A stretch of DNA of 12,412 nucleotides from Bacteroidota bacterium. Lineage in GTDB: Bacteria; Bacteroidota; Bacteroidia; 2-12-FULL-35-15. The stretch is from NCBI GenBank assembly GCA_026391935.1, contig JAPLDC010000399.1, forward strand, positions 1 through 12,412. Reading direction: 5' to 3'. A program made the translations under genes and the position numbers. The notes below the pieces were generated by a model. That model ran no database searches. It was not told the origin of the DNA and saw only the letters and a list, made by a program, of their open reading frames with translations. The first letter of the stretch is position 1, and each line of letters opens with the position of its first letter. This document shows, in pieces, positions 5,903-12,412 of this stretch.

Positions 5903-7903
5903 TTAAAAAAGATCGTTTAACAATTGATCATCGACACTATTCGGCAAAGTAACTCTTAAGGATGGAGTTCTTTGCATTTCGCGTTTGATCGCGAATAATG
6001 CTTCTTCGTTTCTTGCCCAACTTCTGCGTGCAATTCCATTATTCACGTCCCAGAACAACATCGACTTCAATCGTCTGTCGCTGTCGGCAGTTCCATCGAG
6101 GACCATACCAAAGCCTCCATTTATTACTTCGCCCCAACCAACTCCTCCTCCATTGTGCAATGAAATCCATGTAGCGCCGCGAAATCCATCACCAACAAAA
6201 TTCTGTACTGCCATATCAGCTGTGAAACTAGAGCCATCATAAATATTAGAAGTTTCCCGGTAAGGAGAGTCAGTTCCTGAAACATCGTGATGATCTCTTC
6301 CCAAAACAATGGGAGCAGAAAGTTCACCGGACTTGATCGCATTGTTAAATGCTTCGGCAATTTTTACGCGCGCCTCAGAATCAGCATATAAAATTCGAGC
6401 TTGAGAACCAACCACTAAATTGTTCTGCATTGCATCTTTTATCCATGTAATATTATCACTAAGCTGTTGCTTGATCTCAGTAGGAGCTGTCTTAAACATT
6501 TCTTCCAAAACGTTCATAGCCAGGGCATCCGTTTTCGCCAGGTCCTTAGGGTCACAAGAAGTGCATACCCAGCGGAAAGGACCGAATCCATAATCAAAAC
6601 ACATCGGTCCGAGAATATCCTGAACATACGATTTGTACTTGAAAGTGCCATCTTCATTCAAAATATCAGCTCCAGCGCGAGAGGCCTCCAATAAAAATGC
6701 GTTTCCATAATCGAAGAAATACATTCCATTTGCAGACAATTTATTCACAGCATTTGCATGTCGTACCAAGGATTTCTGAACTTCTTTCTTAAAATTTGTA
6801 GGATCATTCGCCATCATTTCATTGGATTGATCTAACGAATAACCAGCCGGATAATAGCCTCCCGCCCAAGGATTATGCAAAGAGGTTTGATCTGTGCCTA
6901 TATCTACTTTCACATTTTCTTTTACCAAACGTTCCCACAGATCAACAGCGTTTCCTTGATATGCAATAGAAACGGCCTCTTTAGAAGCTTGTGCCTTTTT
7001 GATCCTGTCCATTAATCCGGAAAGATCTTCAAAAACTTCATCGACCCAACCTTGTGAGTGCCTTGTCTTCACAGCCTTTGGGTTTATCTCTGCAACGACA
7101 GATACCAGACCGGAAATCTTCCCGGCTTTGGGCTGTGCACCACTCATACCACCAAGTCCGCATGTAACAAACAATTTTCCTTTTCTATCTTCTTCGGATT
7201 TCGAAATTTTGCGTGCTGCATTCATCACAGTAATGGTAGTTCCATGAACAATTCCCTGAGGCCCGATATACATAAAAGAACCGGCTGTCATTTGTCCATA
7301 TTGCGTAACACCCAAAGCATTAAATTTTTCCCAGTCATCAGGTTTACTATAATTAGGGATCATCATTCCATTGGTGATCACCACACGCGGAGCATCCTTA
7401 TGCGAAGGGAATAAACCCATTGGATGTCCCGAGTACATCGCTAATGTTTGCTCATCGGTCATCTCCGCTAAATACTTCATGGTAAGAAGATATTGAGCCC
7501 AATTTTGAAAAACAGAACCATTTCCTCCGTATGTGATTAATTCATGAGGATGCTGTGCAACAGCATGATCCAAATTATTTTGCAACATTAACATGATTGC
7601 TGCCGCTTGTTTTGACTGATGCGGATATTCACTGATAGGACGAGCATATATTTTGTAATCCGGATGAAATCGGTACATGTAAATTCTACCATAGTCTTTT
7701 AATTCCTGAGCAAATTCTTTTGATAAAACCAGATGATGTTTTTTATCAAAATATCTCAATGCATTTCGGATGGCTAATTTTTTTTCTTCTTTCGAAAGAA
7801 TGTCTTTCCGTTTTGGAGCATGATTTATTGTTAATTCGTAAGTCCTAACAGAAGGAAGTTTAGAAGGTATTCCTTGCAAAATTTGTTTTTTAAAATCGCT
7901 CAT
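5903..7903 (-). CDS. hutU: Urocanate hydratase (urocanase), long form
   Basis: Adds water to urocanate to give 4-imidazolone-5-propanoate, the second step of histidine degradation, using tightly bound NAD+ as an electrophile; cytosolic. The 666 residues match the long form (about 660-680) found in Bacteroidota and animals, against about 555 in Pseudomonas or Bacillus. Signatures in order: YGGNGSVFQNWAQY (125-138), MTAGSFMYIGPQGIVHGTT (205-223), the NAD-binding GLGGMSGAQPKAG (249-261), TDQTSLHNPWAGGYYPAG (337-354), FDYGNAF (397-403), GPFRWVCTSCDPKDL (441-455), GRDHHDVSGTDSPYRET (535-551) and SLHNGGGVGWGEVINGGFG (581-599). No lesion is seen. The ATG at 7903 fits the expected N-terminus. The upstream DUF5522 gene is on the same strand 55 bases away, so the two may share a transcript. 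No hutH, hutI, hutG or ftcD lies in the window. Confidence 0.97.
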   Translation of the reverse strand: MSDFKKQILQGIPSKLPSVRTYELTINHAPKRKDILSKEEKKLAIRNALRYFDKKHHLVLSKEFAQELKDYGRIYMYRFHPDYKIYARPISEYPHQSKQAAAIMLMLQNNLDHAVAQHPHELITYGGNGSVFQNWAQYLLTMKYLAEMTDEQTLAMYSGHPMGLFPSHKDAPRVVITNGMMIPNYSKPDDWEKFNALGVTQYGQMTAGSFMYIGPQGIVHGTTITVMNAARKISKSEEDRKGKLFVTCGLGGMSGAQPKAGKISGLVSVVAEINPKAVKTRHSQGWVDEVFEDLSGLMDRIKKAQASKEAVSIAYQGNAVDLWERLVKENVKVDIGTDQTSLHNPWAGGYYPAGYSLDQSNEMMANDPTNFKKEVQKSLVRHANAVNKLSANGMYFFDYGNAFLLEASRAGADILNEDGTFKYKSYVQDILGPMCFDYGFGPFRWVCTSCDPKDLAKTDALAMNVLEEMFKTAPTEIKQQLSDNITWIKDAMQNNLVVGSQARILYADSEARVKIAEAFNNAIKSGELSAPIVLGRDHHDVSGTDSPYRETSNIYDGSSFTADMAVQNFVGDGFRGATWISLHNGGGVGWGEVINGGFGMVLDGTADSDRRLKSMLFWDVNNGIARRSWARNEEALFAIKREMQRTPSLRVTLPNSVDDQLLNDLF

Positions 7904-7958
7904 AAATTTTTAAATAAAAAGAAAAAAGTATTAAGTAAATAAATTCTTTCTTATTGGA

Positions 7959-8147
7959 TTATCTTTTCTTTTCTATTCGTCCTTTGTCTTTGTTAAATCC
8001 ATAAGGGCAGTGTTTACAGCCATTCTGACAACAAGTACCACGTTTTAATAAATATTTTTCGGTAAATATAATATACCCCTGCTCACTGTAATAAAAATCC
8101 TCAGGGTCTAATTGTTTATTATTCGAAAAGCCGATATCATCTGCCAT
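7959..8147 (-). CDS. DUF5522 family mini-protein with a CCxxGCxHCPYG motif
   Basis: A 62-residue cytosolic protein with no signal or membrane segment. After a polar start it has DPEDFYYSEQGYIIFTEKYLLKRGTCC and then QNGCKHCPYGF, giving four cysteines (C39, C40, C44, C47) and His46. The wording (FTE.YHLKRG.CCG.GCRHCPYG in relatives) is that of the DUF5522 family, related to the short N-terminal Cys domain of oxidoreductase-like proteins. The cluster could bind zinc or an iron-sulfur centre; no biochemical role is known to me. The tail is Lys-rich. Translation must start at the only ATG, 8147, which lies 4 bases after a -7 motif. It is divergent from the PLP enzyme gene and upstream of hutU on the same strand. 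Confidence 0.85.
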   Translation of the reverse strand: MADDIGFSNNKQLDPEDFYYSEQGYIIFTEKYLLKRGTCCQNGCKHCPYGFNKDKGRIEKKR

Positions 8148-8151
8148 TTAG

Positions 8152-8182
8152 CAAAGATAATGAGCTAATCAGAATAGCCAAA
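8152..8182 (-). promoter_or_regulatory. Complete Bacteroidota promoter abutting the DUF5522 start codon
   Basis: On the minus strand TTTG (8182-8179), a 19-base spacer and TATCTTTG (8159-8152) match the consensus exactly. Only 4 bases separate the -7 motif from the ATG at 8147, so the transcript should begin at or within a base or two of the start codon. Confidence 0.75.
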
Positions 8183-8264
8183 GTATTTTTTATAATCTGC
8201 CTAATTTATTTTAATAAGATACAGTGATAATCTAAAAAACAGAAGCTGTTAAGCATTTTTAACC

Positions 8265-8272
8265 GATATTTG
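8265..8272 (+). promoter_or_regulatory. Possible -7 element before the PLP enzyme gene
   Basis: GATATTTG matches TAnnTTTG at seven of eight positions and ends 18 bases before the ATG at 8291, the same spacing as at the PTPS gene. No clear TTTG -33 element is seen. If real, the upstream TTG at 8270 lies inside the promoter and cannot be the start. Confidence 0.35.
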
Positions 8273-8290
8273 TTTTTCCGACCCTTTAAA

Positions 8291-9178
8291 ATGATAAACA
8301 ATTCAGTACCCATACAAAAAATAAATTCTGAATATACATCAGCACATGATATTCATCTTTATGTTTATCGGTTAGATCTGAACCATCAATACATCAGTGG
8401 AAATAAATTACATAAACTTCACTACAATTTATTGGAGGTAAAAAAACAAAACATTACAACGCTTCTCACTTTTGGTGGTGCATTTTCCAACCATATTGCC
8501 GCAACAGCAGCGGCTGGAAAAGAACATGGTTTAAAAACAATAGGGATTATTCGCGGAGAAGAATATTCCGAATTAAATCCGACATTAACGTTTGCAAAAA
8601 TGTGCGGAATGGAATTGCATTATGTTTCTAGAAAAATTTATCAAAATAAAGAAACCTTATACAAATATGTTTCTGAGAAATTTTCGGAACAAAATTATTA
8701 TTTAATTCCGGAAGGAGGATCCAACAACTTTGGAGTATTAGGTTGCATGGAGATCACCAAAAACATTCCTATTGATTTTGATATTATTTGTTGTCCTTGC
8801 GGAACCGGAGCAACGATATCAGGAATAACACTTTCACTGAAAGAACATCAACAATCAATTGGGTTTCAAATATTAAAAGCAGAAAATTACATTGAAAAAG
8901 AAGTTTCTAATTGGTTAAAAATATTTAATTCCAATCAAAAGAATTGGGAGATAAATGAATCCTTTCATTTTGGAGGATATGCTAAATTAAAACCTGAGTT
9001 ATTAAATTTCATAAAGGAATTCGAAAAAGAGCATTCAGTTCCTTTTGACTATATATATACAGGAAAAATGATGTTTGGTATTACGGAAATGATAAAAAAT
9101 GGATTTTTTAAAAAAGGGCAAACTATTGTTGCTGTCCATACAGGCGGATTACAAGGGAATGAAGGATTTAAGAATTAA
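8291..9178 (+). CDS. PLP-dependent ACC deaminase/D-cysteine desulfhydrase family protein
   Basis: Fold-type II PLP enzyme of 295 residues, a usual length for this family, which includes 1-aminocyclopropane-1-carboxylate deaminase and D-cysteine desulfhydrase. The PLP lysine is K39 in SGNKLHKLHYNL; TFGGAFSNH (60-68) is the substrate loop; PEGGSNNFG (140-148) and CPCGTGATISG (168-178) bind the cofactor phosphate; HTGGLQG (283-289) closes the site. The sequence alone does not decide the substrate, and many Bacteroidota members are only loosely annotated. I start it at the ATG 8291: the frame is open back to a TTG at 8270, but the family begins near here and the bases before 8291 are A-rich. It is divergent from the DUF5522 gene and followed 68 bases later by the glucosaminidase gene on the same strand. 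Catalytic residues appear intact. Confidence 0.85.
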   Translation: MINNSVPIQKINSEYTSAHDIHLYVYRLDLNHQYISGNKLHKLHYNLLEVKKQNITTLLTFGGAFSNHIAATAAAGKEHGLKTIGIIRGEEYSELNPTLTFAKMCGMELHYVSRKIYQNKETLYKYVSEKFSEQNYYLIPEGGSNNFGVLGCMEITKNIPIDFDIICCPCGTGATISGITLSLKEHQQSIGFQILKAENYIEKEVSNWLKIFNSNQKNWEINESFHFGGYAKLKPELLNFIKEFEKEHSVPFDYIYTGKMMFGITEMIKNGFFKKGQTIVAVHTGGLQGNEGFKN

Positions 9179-9233
9179 CAATTTGCTGTTTGAAAGTAAA
9201 GATCCTGTAAGAAACAGTAGGACTAATAAGTTG

Positions 9234-9241
9234 TATTTTTG
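9234..9241 (+). promoter_or_regulatory. -7 element abutting the glucosaminidase start codon
   Basis: TATTTTTG matches TAnnTTTG and lies 5 bases before the ATG at 9247. No TTTG is found at the -33 distance. The predicted transcript would have almost no leader. Confidence 0.45.
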
Positions 9242-9246
9242 AATGC

Positions 9247-10164
9247 ATGCGAAAATCCATCTTTATATTACTATTCTCATTTATCATAACATCTGTGTTT
9301 GCTCAACCTGCAGAACAGAAAATGACTCCAACCCAATACATCAATAATTTCAAAGATGAAGCAATAAAAGAAATGCTGATGTTTAATATTCCTGCTAGCA
9401 TCACATTAGCTCAAGGCATGCTTGAAAGCGGAAATGGCAATAGTGACCTGGCAGTATATGCAAATAATCATTTTGGAATAAAATGTCACCAGGAATGGAA
9501 TGGCCCAACATTTATAAAAGATGATGATGCAAAAGACGAGTGTTTCAGAAAATATTCATCAGTTTTGGATTCATATACAGACCATTCCAATTTTTTGAAA
9601 TCACGCACGAGGTATGCAGAGCTATTTGAATTACAGCGAACGGATTATAAAGGATGGGCAAAAGGATTAAAAACAACAGGTTATGCGACTGATCCTAAAT
9701 ATACACAACGAATATTGGAATTGATTGACACCTACAAATTATACCAATACGACCAAATAGACGGATTACCTAATATTCCACTTACAGCAAACAAACCTAT
9801 ACATCCAGAAACGCTGGAGCCAAGAGAAATTTTACGCTTCCATTTTATCAAATATGTTATTGTAAAACCGGGAGATACTTTTTACAAGATCGCAGTGGAT
9901 ACAGATAAAGATCTTTGGCAATTATACAGATTCAATGACCTGGAAGCAGATTCAAAATTAGTAGTTGGACAAAAACTTTATTTACAACCAAAACGAAACA
10001 GGGCTAAGGAACCATTTCATAAAGTAAAAAAGGGAGAAACAATGAAATCGATCTCGCAATTACACGGAATAAAATTAAAAAAACTTTACAAAAAAAATAA
10101 TTTGAAAATTGGAGAAGAACCAAAAGTTGGCGATATATTAAATTTGAGAAAAAACAAATCCTGA
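9247..10164 (+). CDS. Secreted glucosaminidase (GH73-type) with two LysM domains
   Basis: Exported peptidoglycan hydrolase expected to cut the glycan backbone during cell-wall turnover or division. Residues 1-19 (ending TSVFA, then Q) are a signal peptide. Residues about 27-165 form the glucosaminidase domain: ITLAQGMLESGNGNSDLA carries the general acid Glu60, followed by NNHFGIKCH (73-81), the DSYTDHSNFLKSR helix (108-120) and GYATDPKY (145-152). Two LysM peptidoglycan-binding domains follow, at about 203-246 (YVIVKPGDTFYKIA) and 258-300 (HKVKKGETMKSISQLHG). The domain order and about 305 residues are standard for Bacteroidota. The ATG at 9247 overlaps an out-of-frame ATG at 9243 (ATGCATG). 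The gene ends 9 bases before the convergent SpmAB gene and no terminator hairpin fits between them. Confidence 0.92.
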   Translation: MRKSIFILLFSFIITSVFAQPAEQKMTPTQYINNFKDEAIKEMLMFNIPASITLAQGMLESGNGNSDLAVYANNHFGIKCHQEWNGPTFIKDDDAKDECFRKYSSVLDSYTDHSNFLKSRTRYAELFELQRTDYKGWAKGLKTTGYATDPKYTQRILELIDTYKLYQYDQIDGLPNIPLTANKPIHPETLEPREILRFHFIKYVIVKPGDTFYKIAVDTDKDLWQLYRFNDLEADSKLVVGQKLYLQPKRNRAKEPFHKVKKGETMKSISQLHGIKLKKLYKKNNLKIGEEPKVGDILNLRKNKS

Positions 10165-10173
10165 ATATTTTTT

Positions 10174-11409
10174 TCAATGAAAAAACATATAAGAAATATA
10201 AATTGCAGCAATGACCCCGGCGAGATCAGCAATTAAACCAGCTGTAATTGCATACCTTGTTTTCTTTATTCCTACCGAACCAAAATACAAAGCGACAATA
10301 TAAAATGTAGTATCTGCGGCACCCTGAAAAACACAGGATAAATGGCCAACAAAGGAATCTGGTTTATAAATATCCATTGCTGAAATCATCATTGATCTTG
10401 AACCGCTACCACTTAAAGGTTTCATTAATGCTGTGGGAAGTGCTGGAACAAAATCTGTATTAAAACCTAATGCGCCAAATACGTATCCTATTCCGTGTAC
10501 CAAATAATCCAATGCCCCTGAAGCACGAAAAACAGCTATACCGACTAGCATTGCGACCAAGTAGGGGATAATTTTTATAGTTGTTTCAAAACCGCTTTTT
10601 GCTCCATCAATAAATGCATCGTATACATTTATTTTTTTTCGAAGAGCTCCAAGAATGAATGCCGTAATGATTGAAAATAAAATAACATTGGCTGCAACCT
10701 TCGAAACAATTGTAATTTGTTCCTGTTGTAAAGTGCTGAAATACCATACCAATCCAATAACACCTGCACTGATTCCTAAAATCCAAGTAAGAAAAACACG
10801 ATTGAAAATATTTATCTTTTGCCAAATCGCCACTGTTAATAGTCCTACCAACGTGGAACAAAACGTAGCGATCAGGATAGGAATGAAAACATCAGAAGGA
10901 TTAGCAGAATGTTGAATCGCACGTTGAGCAATAATTGTAATGGGTATCAAGGTAAACCCTGAGGTATTGAGTACCAAAAACATAATTTGTGCATTGGAAG
11001 CGGTATCTTTATTTGGATTTAATTCCTGCATACTGTCCATCGCCTTTAATCCTAATGGTGTTGCCGCATTTCCCAAACCTAACATGTTAGCTGAAAAATT
11101 CATCATGATATGTCCGTTTGCCGGATGACCTTTAGGTATCTCAGGAAATAATTTGTTAAAAAAAGGTCCGACAATGCGGGATAAAAAATTAATTGCTCCC
11201 GCTTTCTCTCCGATATTCATAAGTCCTAACCAAAGTGTCATCACCCCAGCCAAAGGAAGTGAAATATCCATCACTGCCATTTTTGATGAATCGAATGTTG
11301 CATCGACAAGCGTCTTAAAAATTTCGGTATCACCTGTTAATGCTAACTTTAAAAGTGCAACAACAAAAGCAATCACAAAAAAAGCAATCCAGATATAATT
11401 TAGTATCAC
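10174..11409 (-). CDS. Fused SpmA-SpmB nucleoside-recognition (Gate) membrane protein
   Basis: Polytopic inner-membrane protein of 411 residues joining two halves that are separate proteins, SpmA and SpmB, in Bacillus. The SpmA half (about 1-200) has PLAGVMTLWLGLMNIGEKAG (52-71) and the signature NFSANMLGLGNAATPLGLKAM (104-124). The SpmB half (about 205-411) has PLSGSGSRSMM (331-341) and FQGAADTTFYI (361-371). Both contain the nucleoside-recognition 'Gate' domain related to nucleoside transporters. In Bacillus the pair affects spore-core dehydration; here the organism probably does not sporulate and the substrate is unknown. The start is a GTG at 11409, the only start between the upstream in-frame stop and the first membrane segment. 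One base separates it from the amidotransferase stop codon (TAA-C-GTG), which implies translational coupling. Confidence 0.9.
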   Translation of the reverse strand: MILNYIWIAFFVIAFVVALLKLALTGDTEIFKTLVDATFDSSKMAVMDISLPLAGVMTLWLGLMNIGEKAGAINFLSRIVGPFFNKLFPEIPKGHPANGHIMMNFSANMLGLGNAATPLGLKAMDSMQELNPNKDTASNAQIMFLVLNTSGFTLIPITIIAQRAIQHSANPSDVFIPILIATFCSTLVGLLTVAIWQKINIFNRVFLTWILGISAGVIGLVWYFSTLQQEQITIVSKVAANVILFSIITAFILGALRKKINVYDAFIDGAKSGFETTIKIIPYLVAMLVGIAVFRASGALDYLVHGIGYVFGALGFNTDFVPALPTALMKPLSGSGSRSMMISAMDIYKPDSFVGHLSCVFQGAADTTFYIVALYFGSVGIKKTRYAITAGLIADLAGVIAAIYISYMFFH

Positions 11410-11410
11410 G

Positions 11411-11974
11411 TTAGTTAGTTAAAGTTAATTTACAAAAATTGTTTAATACTATTAACCCATTTTCACCCGATATCTCAGGATGGAATTGTACTCCAAAAAT
11501 ATTTAATTTAAAATGTTTCATGGCTTCAACTTCATATTTTTCAGAATAGGCTAATTTAATAAATGAATCCGGTAATGTAATTCCTTCCATATGATCTTCT
11601 GCCATTTGTATTTTATCACCAAATCCATCAAACAAAGTGTTTTTTAAAGCGATCTTAATTTCAGTACTCTTTCTTACTTCATCTCCTCTATATACAGATG
11701 CTCCGAATAAAAGTCCCAGAAGTTGATGACCAAAACATATCCCTAAAACCGGCACATTAATATTTTTCAAAAAAATAAATTTTTCTAAATAGATGTTACA
11801 ATTTGTTTCGGTTAGCAAAACAGGTGATCCACTTAAAATAATTCCTCTCGTTTTGCCAAAATCAACTTTTTCAATTTCTTTCCAATCAAATATGCTTGCA
11901 GTGAACCCAAGAACTGTCAAGCAGCCTATAATTTCATGCGTTTTTGCACTTCCAAAATTAATTATACTAAGCAT
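11411..11974 (-). CDS. Stand-alone class I glutamine amidotransferase, GuaA-subunit-like
   Basis: Cytosolic glutaminase domain of 187 residues that would release ammonia from glutamine for a partner enzyme. The triad is visible: Cys80 in VPVLGICFGHQLLG, and His165 and Glu167 in FGVQFHPEISGENG. GIILSGSP (44-51) corresponds to the ILSGGP loop of GMP synthetase. The segment AEDHMEGITLPDSF (125-138) and the ending with EVEAMKH resemble the separate archaeal GMP synthetase subunit GuaAa, which has about the same length. No ATP-pyrophosphatase (GuaB-type synthetase) domain is attached or nearby, so its acceptor is unknown; the coupled downstream SpmAB fusion is the only contextual hint. PabA/TrpG-type identity is less likely from the motifs. 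The ATG at 11974 directly precedes the first beta strand LSIINFGS. Confidence 0.85.
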   Translation of the reverse strand: MLSIINFGSAKTHEIIGCLTVLGFTASIFDWKEIEKVDFGKTRGIILSGSPVLLTETNCNIYLEKFIFLKNINVPVLGICFGHQLLGLLFGASVYRGDEVRKSTEIKIALKNTLFDGFGDKIQMAEDHMEGITLPDSFIKLAYSEKYEVEAMKHFKLNIFGVQFHPEISGENGLIVLNNFCKLTLTN

Positions 11975-12096
11975 GGCGGATTTTAAACGAATGTAACGAA
12001 TAATTATGTTTGAGAAGGTTCACTCCTATTTTAAATATCAACCAAAACGACTTAAAATGTTAATAAAAACCGAAACGTATTATTCCGTTTTATAGC

Positions 12097-12104
12097 TACT
12101 TTTG
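12097..12104 (+). promoter_or_regulatory. -7 element before eno
   Basis: TACTTTTG matches TAnnTTTG and ends 46 bases before the enolase ATG. The -33 position lacks a clear TTTG. The remainder of the divergent gap 11975-12150 is AT-rich and must also hold the leftward amidotransferase promoter, for which I see only a weak TACATTCG (11995-11988, minus strand). Confidence 0.55.
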
Positions 12105-12150
12105 ACCTGCAATTTTATTCATTAACATTTTATTAAAACAAACCATTCAT

Positions 12151-12412
12151 ATGGGATTTATAGCCAGCATTCAAGCTCGTCAAATATTGGATTCACGTGG
12201 TAATCCAACAGTAGAAGTAGATGTAATTACCGATCAGGGAATAATGGGAAGAGCAGCAGTACCATCGGGAGCCTCAACAGGAGTTCATGAAGCCGTTGAA
12301 TTACGGGATGATGATAAAGGATTTTACCTTGGGAAAGGAGTACTAAAAGCAGTGAACAATGTCAACACGGTTATCCGCGAGGAACTCAATGGCACGTATA
12401 TTTTCGATCAAA
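12151..12412 (+). CDS. eno: Enolase, partial: C-terminus beyond right edge
   Basis: Glycolytic enzyme interconverting 2-phosphoglycerate and phosphoenolpyruvate; cytosolic dimer or octamer. Only the first 87 residues of about 430 are present. They show the enolase N-terminal domain: IASIQARQILDSRGNPTVEV (4-23), the loop VPSGASTGVHEAVELRD (37-53) with Ser42, the ligand of the second magnesium, and GKGVLKAVNNVN (61-72). The ATG at 12151 is the only start and fits the family's beginning. It is divergent from the amidotransferase gene. Confidence 0.97.
   Translation, partial: MGFIASIQARQILDSRGNPTVEVDVITDQGIMGRAAVPSGASTGVHEAVELRDDDKGFYLGKGVLKAVNNVNTVIREELNGTYIFDQ

Noticed and set aside
5985..7414. 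Several open frames opposite or shifted within hutU
   Set aside because: hutU is complete with all family motifs in its own frame; the others show no domain or conserved pattern.
9185..9218. Inverted repeat CTGTTT..AAACAG after the PLP enzyme gene as a terminator
   Set aside because: The stem is only six pairs with a 20-base loop and no T-run after it.

Overview
The window looks like a piece of the chromosome of an AT-rich member of the Bacteroidota. The evidence is: several promoters of the TTTG-N19-21-TAnnTTTG type peculiar to that phylum, no obvious Shine-Dalgarno sequences, a long-form urocanase, a fused SpmA-SpmB membrane protein, a DUF5522 mini-protein, and secreted proteins whose signal peptides end in the 'A-Q' or 'S-Q' style common there. 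I cannot name the genus. Most of it is housekeeping and cell-envelope sequence. I see no phage, insertion sequence, CRISPR array, tRNA or rRNA.

Layout, left to right. A leftward, edge-truncated futalosine hydrolase gene (mqnB, menaquinone synthesis) is divergent from a rightward pterin pair: 6-pyruvoyl-tetrahydropterin synthase, then GTP cyclohydrolase I (folE). The two pterin genes are separated by a 246-base, comparatively GC-rich gap filled with TTCGAC..GCTCA intergenic repeats. Next come a BI-1/YccA family membrane protein with a textbook promoter and a hairpin terminator, then fabD (malonyl-CoA:ACP transacylase), whose reading frame is broken by an in-frame TAA at codon 19, then a small outer-membrane beta-barrel protein. 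After a convergent junction follow leftward genes for a secreted low-complexity W/Y/H-rich protein, urocanate hydratase (hutU) and the DUF5522 Cys-motif protein. Then come rightward genes for a PLP-dependent ACC-deaminase/D-cysteine-desulfhydrase-like enzyme and a secreted glucosaminidase with two LysM domains. A second convergent junction of only 9 bases leads to a leftward coupled pair, a stand-alone class I glutamine amidotransferase followed by the SpmAB fusion. Last is the rightward start of enolase (eno), cut by the right edge.

How the genes work together: folE makes 7,8-dihydroneopterin triphosphate and the neighbouring PTPS uses it; the PTPS active-site spacing (C-x5-HGH) is that of the tetrahydrobiopterin branch rather than the queuosine enzyme QueD. 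The amidotransferase and SpmAB are separated by one base and are surely co-expressed. The other genes are functionally unrelated neighbours. No stretch longer than 300 bases lacks a gene; the longest gap (1089-1334) holds the repeats.

The observations most worth checking are the nonsense codon in the otherwise intact and normally essential fabD, the PTPS-II/folE pair with its repeat-filled gap, and three genes whose TAnnTTTG element lies only 4-5 bases before the ATG, which predicts leaderless mRNAs. I found nothing that I can defend as a wholly new biological system.
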